Source: Malurus cyaneus samueli (lineage: Eukaryota > Chordata > Aves > Passeriformes > Maluridae). Taken from it: a stretch of 64,000 bases of DNA. The stretch covers positions 36,270,387 through 36,334,386 of the forward strand of contig CM019218.1 in NCBI GenBank assembly GCA_009741485.1, given 5' to 3'. Positions 63,219 through 64,000 of the stretch are shown here, piece after piece. Positions within the stretch are counted from its first letter, which is position 1; each line of letters starts with the position of its first letter. Both the position numbers and the translations under genes were made by a program. Under the pieces are notes generated by a model that made no database searches, was not told the DNA's origin, and was given only the letters and a program-made list of their open reading frames with translations.

Positions 63219-63321
63219 CTCAAAGACATGTCCTCACGTACATGGAGGATGCAGTGAGCCAGCTGCTGGAGAACAGAGAAGATATCTGTCAGTATGGCAT
63301 TGCCAGGTTCTTCACTGAATA
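63219..63321 (+). CDS. CSTPP1: CSTPP1 exon 2
   Basis: A 103-bp internal exon lies between a TTTGCAG acceptor and a perfect GTAAGT donor (63,322). After completing the Ala codon it reads QRHVLTYMEDAVSQLLENR and then EDICQYGIARFFTE, with two bases (TA) left for the Tyr split across the next junction. This is almost identical to human CSTPP1 residues of about 17-49 as I recall them. The pattern of an amphipathic helix with LLENR and a following FF-EYF resembles RIIa/Dpy-30-type dimerisation-docking helices. That domain reading is my inference. An apparent stop, TAG, in the reading frame at the junction is an artefact of reading past the splice site. Confidence 0.97.
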
Positions 63322-64000
63322 GTAAGTACATCAGGATGCTGCCAATAGGGGCAGCCTGAGGGAGGCATTTGGAAACAGACGAGGGTACATGGAGAATGGA
63401 GCTGGACGCGAGCTGGTTATGTTGTGAATGCTGGATTTCACTGGGTTAGCCAAGGGCTGCCTGAGCATGTTTTGGAAATGCACATGGTTTTCCTACAATT
63501 CAGTACCTCTGCTGTTACAAACATCCGTGTGAAGCAGTCACTCTGGGGAACAGAGCTTTTAAAAACATAGAAAAAACAAATTCTGCTTGTCTTAGTACTG
63601 TTGGCATCAAACTGCTTGAGAGATAATGAAGCAAACTGCTTCAGAGACTGCTTCTGGTTTCAGCAGCATTCATTCTTCCTTTTTCTGAGTATGAATCTGA
63701 ACTGTTTATCTCCTTGTGTGATTGTTGTCCTGTTGAATGCTTTAATAGGATGCCTCTTCTTCCCTTAAAATCTGCATAAGTCCTTAAATACTGGACATGA
63801 GCACAATCTCTTCTTAATAATTTGCAAAAACATTCTAGAGGGAAAAGCTGTATGCTTTCTGTCCACAGAAAGTAATACTGACATTAGTCATCTGAACAAA
63901 TAGCTGGTAAACAAGAGCTTAAGAAAGATAAAGAGCATGATTACAATGACCTCCACCCAGGAACAGGGTTTCTTTACCAGAGTTGAAGGCAAGGTGGCTT
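63322..64000 (+). other. CSTPP1: CSTPP1 intron 2, 5' part
   Basis: It begins with GTAAGTACATC and runs to the window edge without another exon or recognisable repeat. The remaining CSTPP1 exons lie beyond the window. Confidence 0.9.

Noticed and set aside
1..64000. CRISPR arrays, tRNA or rRNA genes, bacterial operons or phage systems
   Set aside because: No regularly spaced repeats, cloverleaf or rRNA signatures, or prokaryotic gene organisation. Everything fits a vertebrate nuclear genome.

Overview
The window looks like nuclear DNA from a bird. The mobile elements are almost all CR1 LINE 3' ends, including the typical avian end 'ggtcccttccaac', and there are no Alu, L1 or MIR-like sequences. 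The two genes are single-copy vertebrate genes with short exons, long introns and CpG-island promoters. Most of the 64 kb is intronic or intergenic. I can support coding sequence for only three exons with good confidence: LRP4 exon 2, CSTPP1 exon 1 and CSTPP1 exon 2. LRP4 exon 1 is located with less certainty.

Layout. Positions 1-39,210, minus strand: the 5' end of LRP4, the agrin co-receptor and Wnt/BMP modulator of the LDL-receptor family. Exon 2 (167-313) carries the first LDLa module. A first intron of about 39 kb leads to a CpG island at about 38.6-39.9 kb, which should hold exon 1 and the promoter. The intron contains CR1 copies (2.5, 6.6-8.1 and 14.1-14.9 kb), low-complexity tracts, a perfect 44-bp palindrome (16,935-16,978), a 13-bp-arm hairpin (25,080-25,110), a strongly pyrimidine-biased block (31.1-32.8 kb), and two stretches that look like cis-regulatory DNA (16.05-16.46 and 20.8-21.4 kb).

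Positions about 39.9-53.5 kb: intergenic DNA between two head-to-head genes. It holds an old CR1 end (43.6 kb), a GC-rich LTR-like element with a TATA-like box and a polyadenylation signal (44.85-45.48 kb), a motif-dense candidate enhancer (46.6-46.96 kb), a short protein-like open frame (52.8 kb) and a younger CR1 end (53.15-53.34 kb).

Positions about 53.5-64 kb, plus strand: a second CpG island and the 5' end of CSTPP1 (human C11orf49), a centriolar-satellite regulator of the tubulin polyglutamylase complex. Exon 1 is at 53,811-53,856, intron 1 is 9.4 kb, exon 2 is at 63,219-63,321, and intron 2 begins at 63,322.

The divergent LRP4-CSTPP1 order matches human chromosome 11p11.2, so this is conserved synteny. 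The two proteins are not known to share a pathway. I found no bacterial-type system, CRISPR, RNA gene or convincing novel gene. The most useful open question is the LRP4 first coding exon: its sequence as given does not join in frame to exon 2 through the expected signal peptide.
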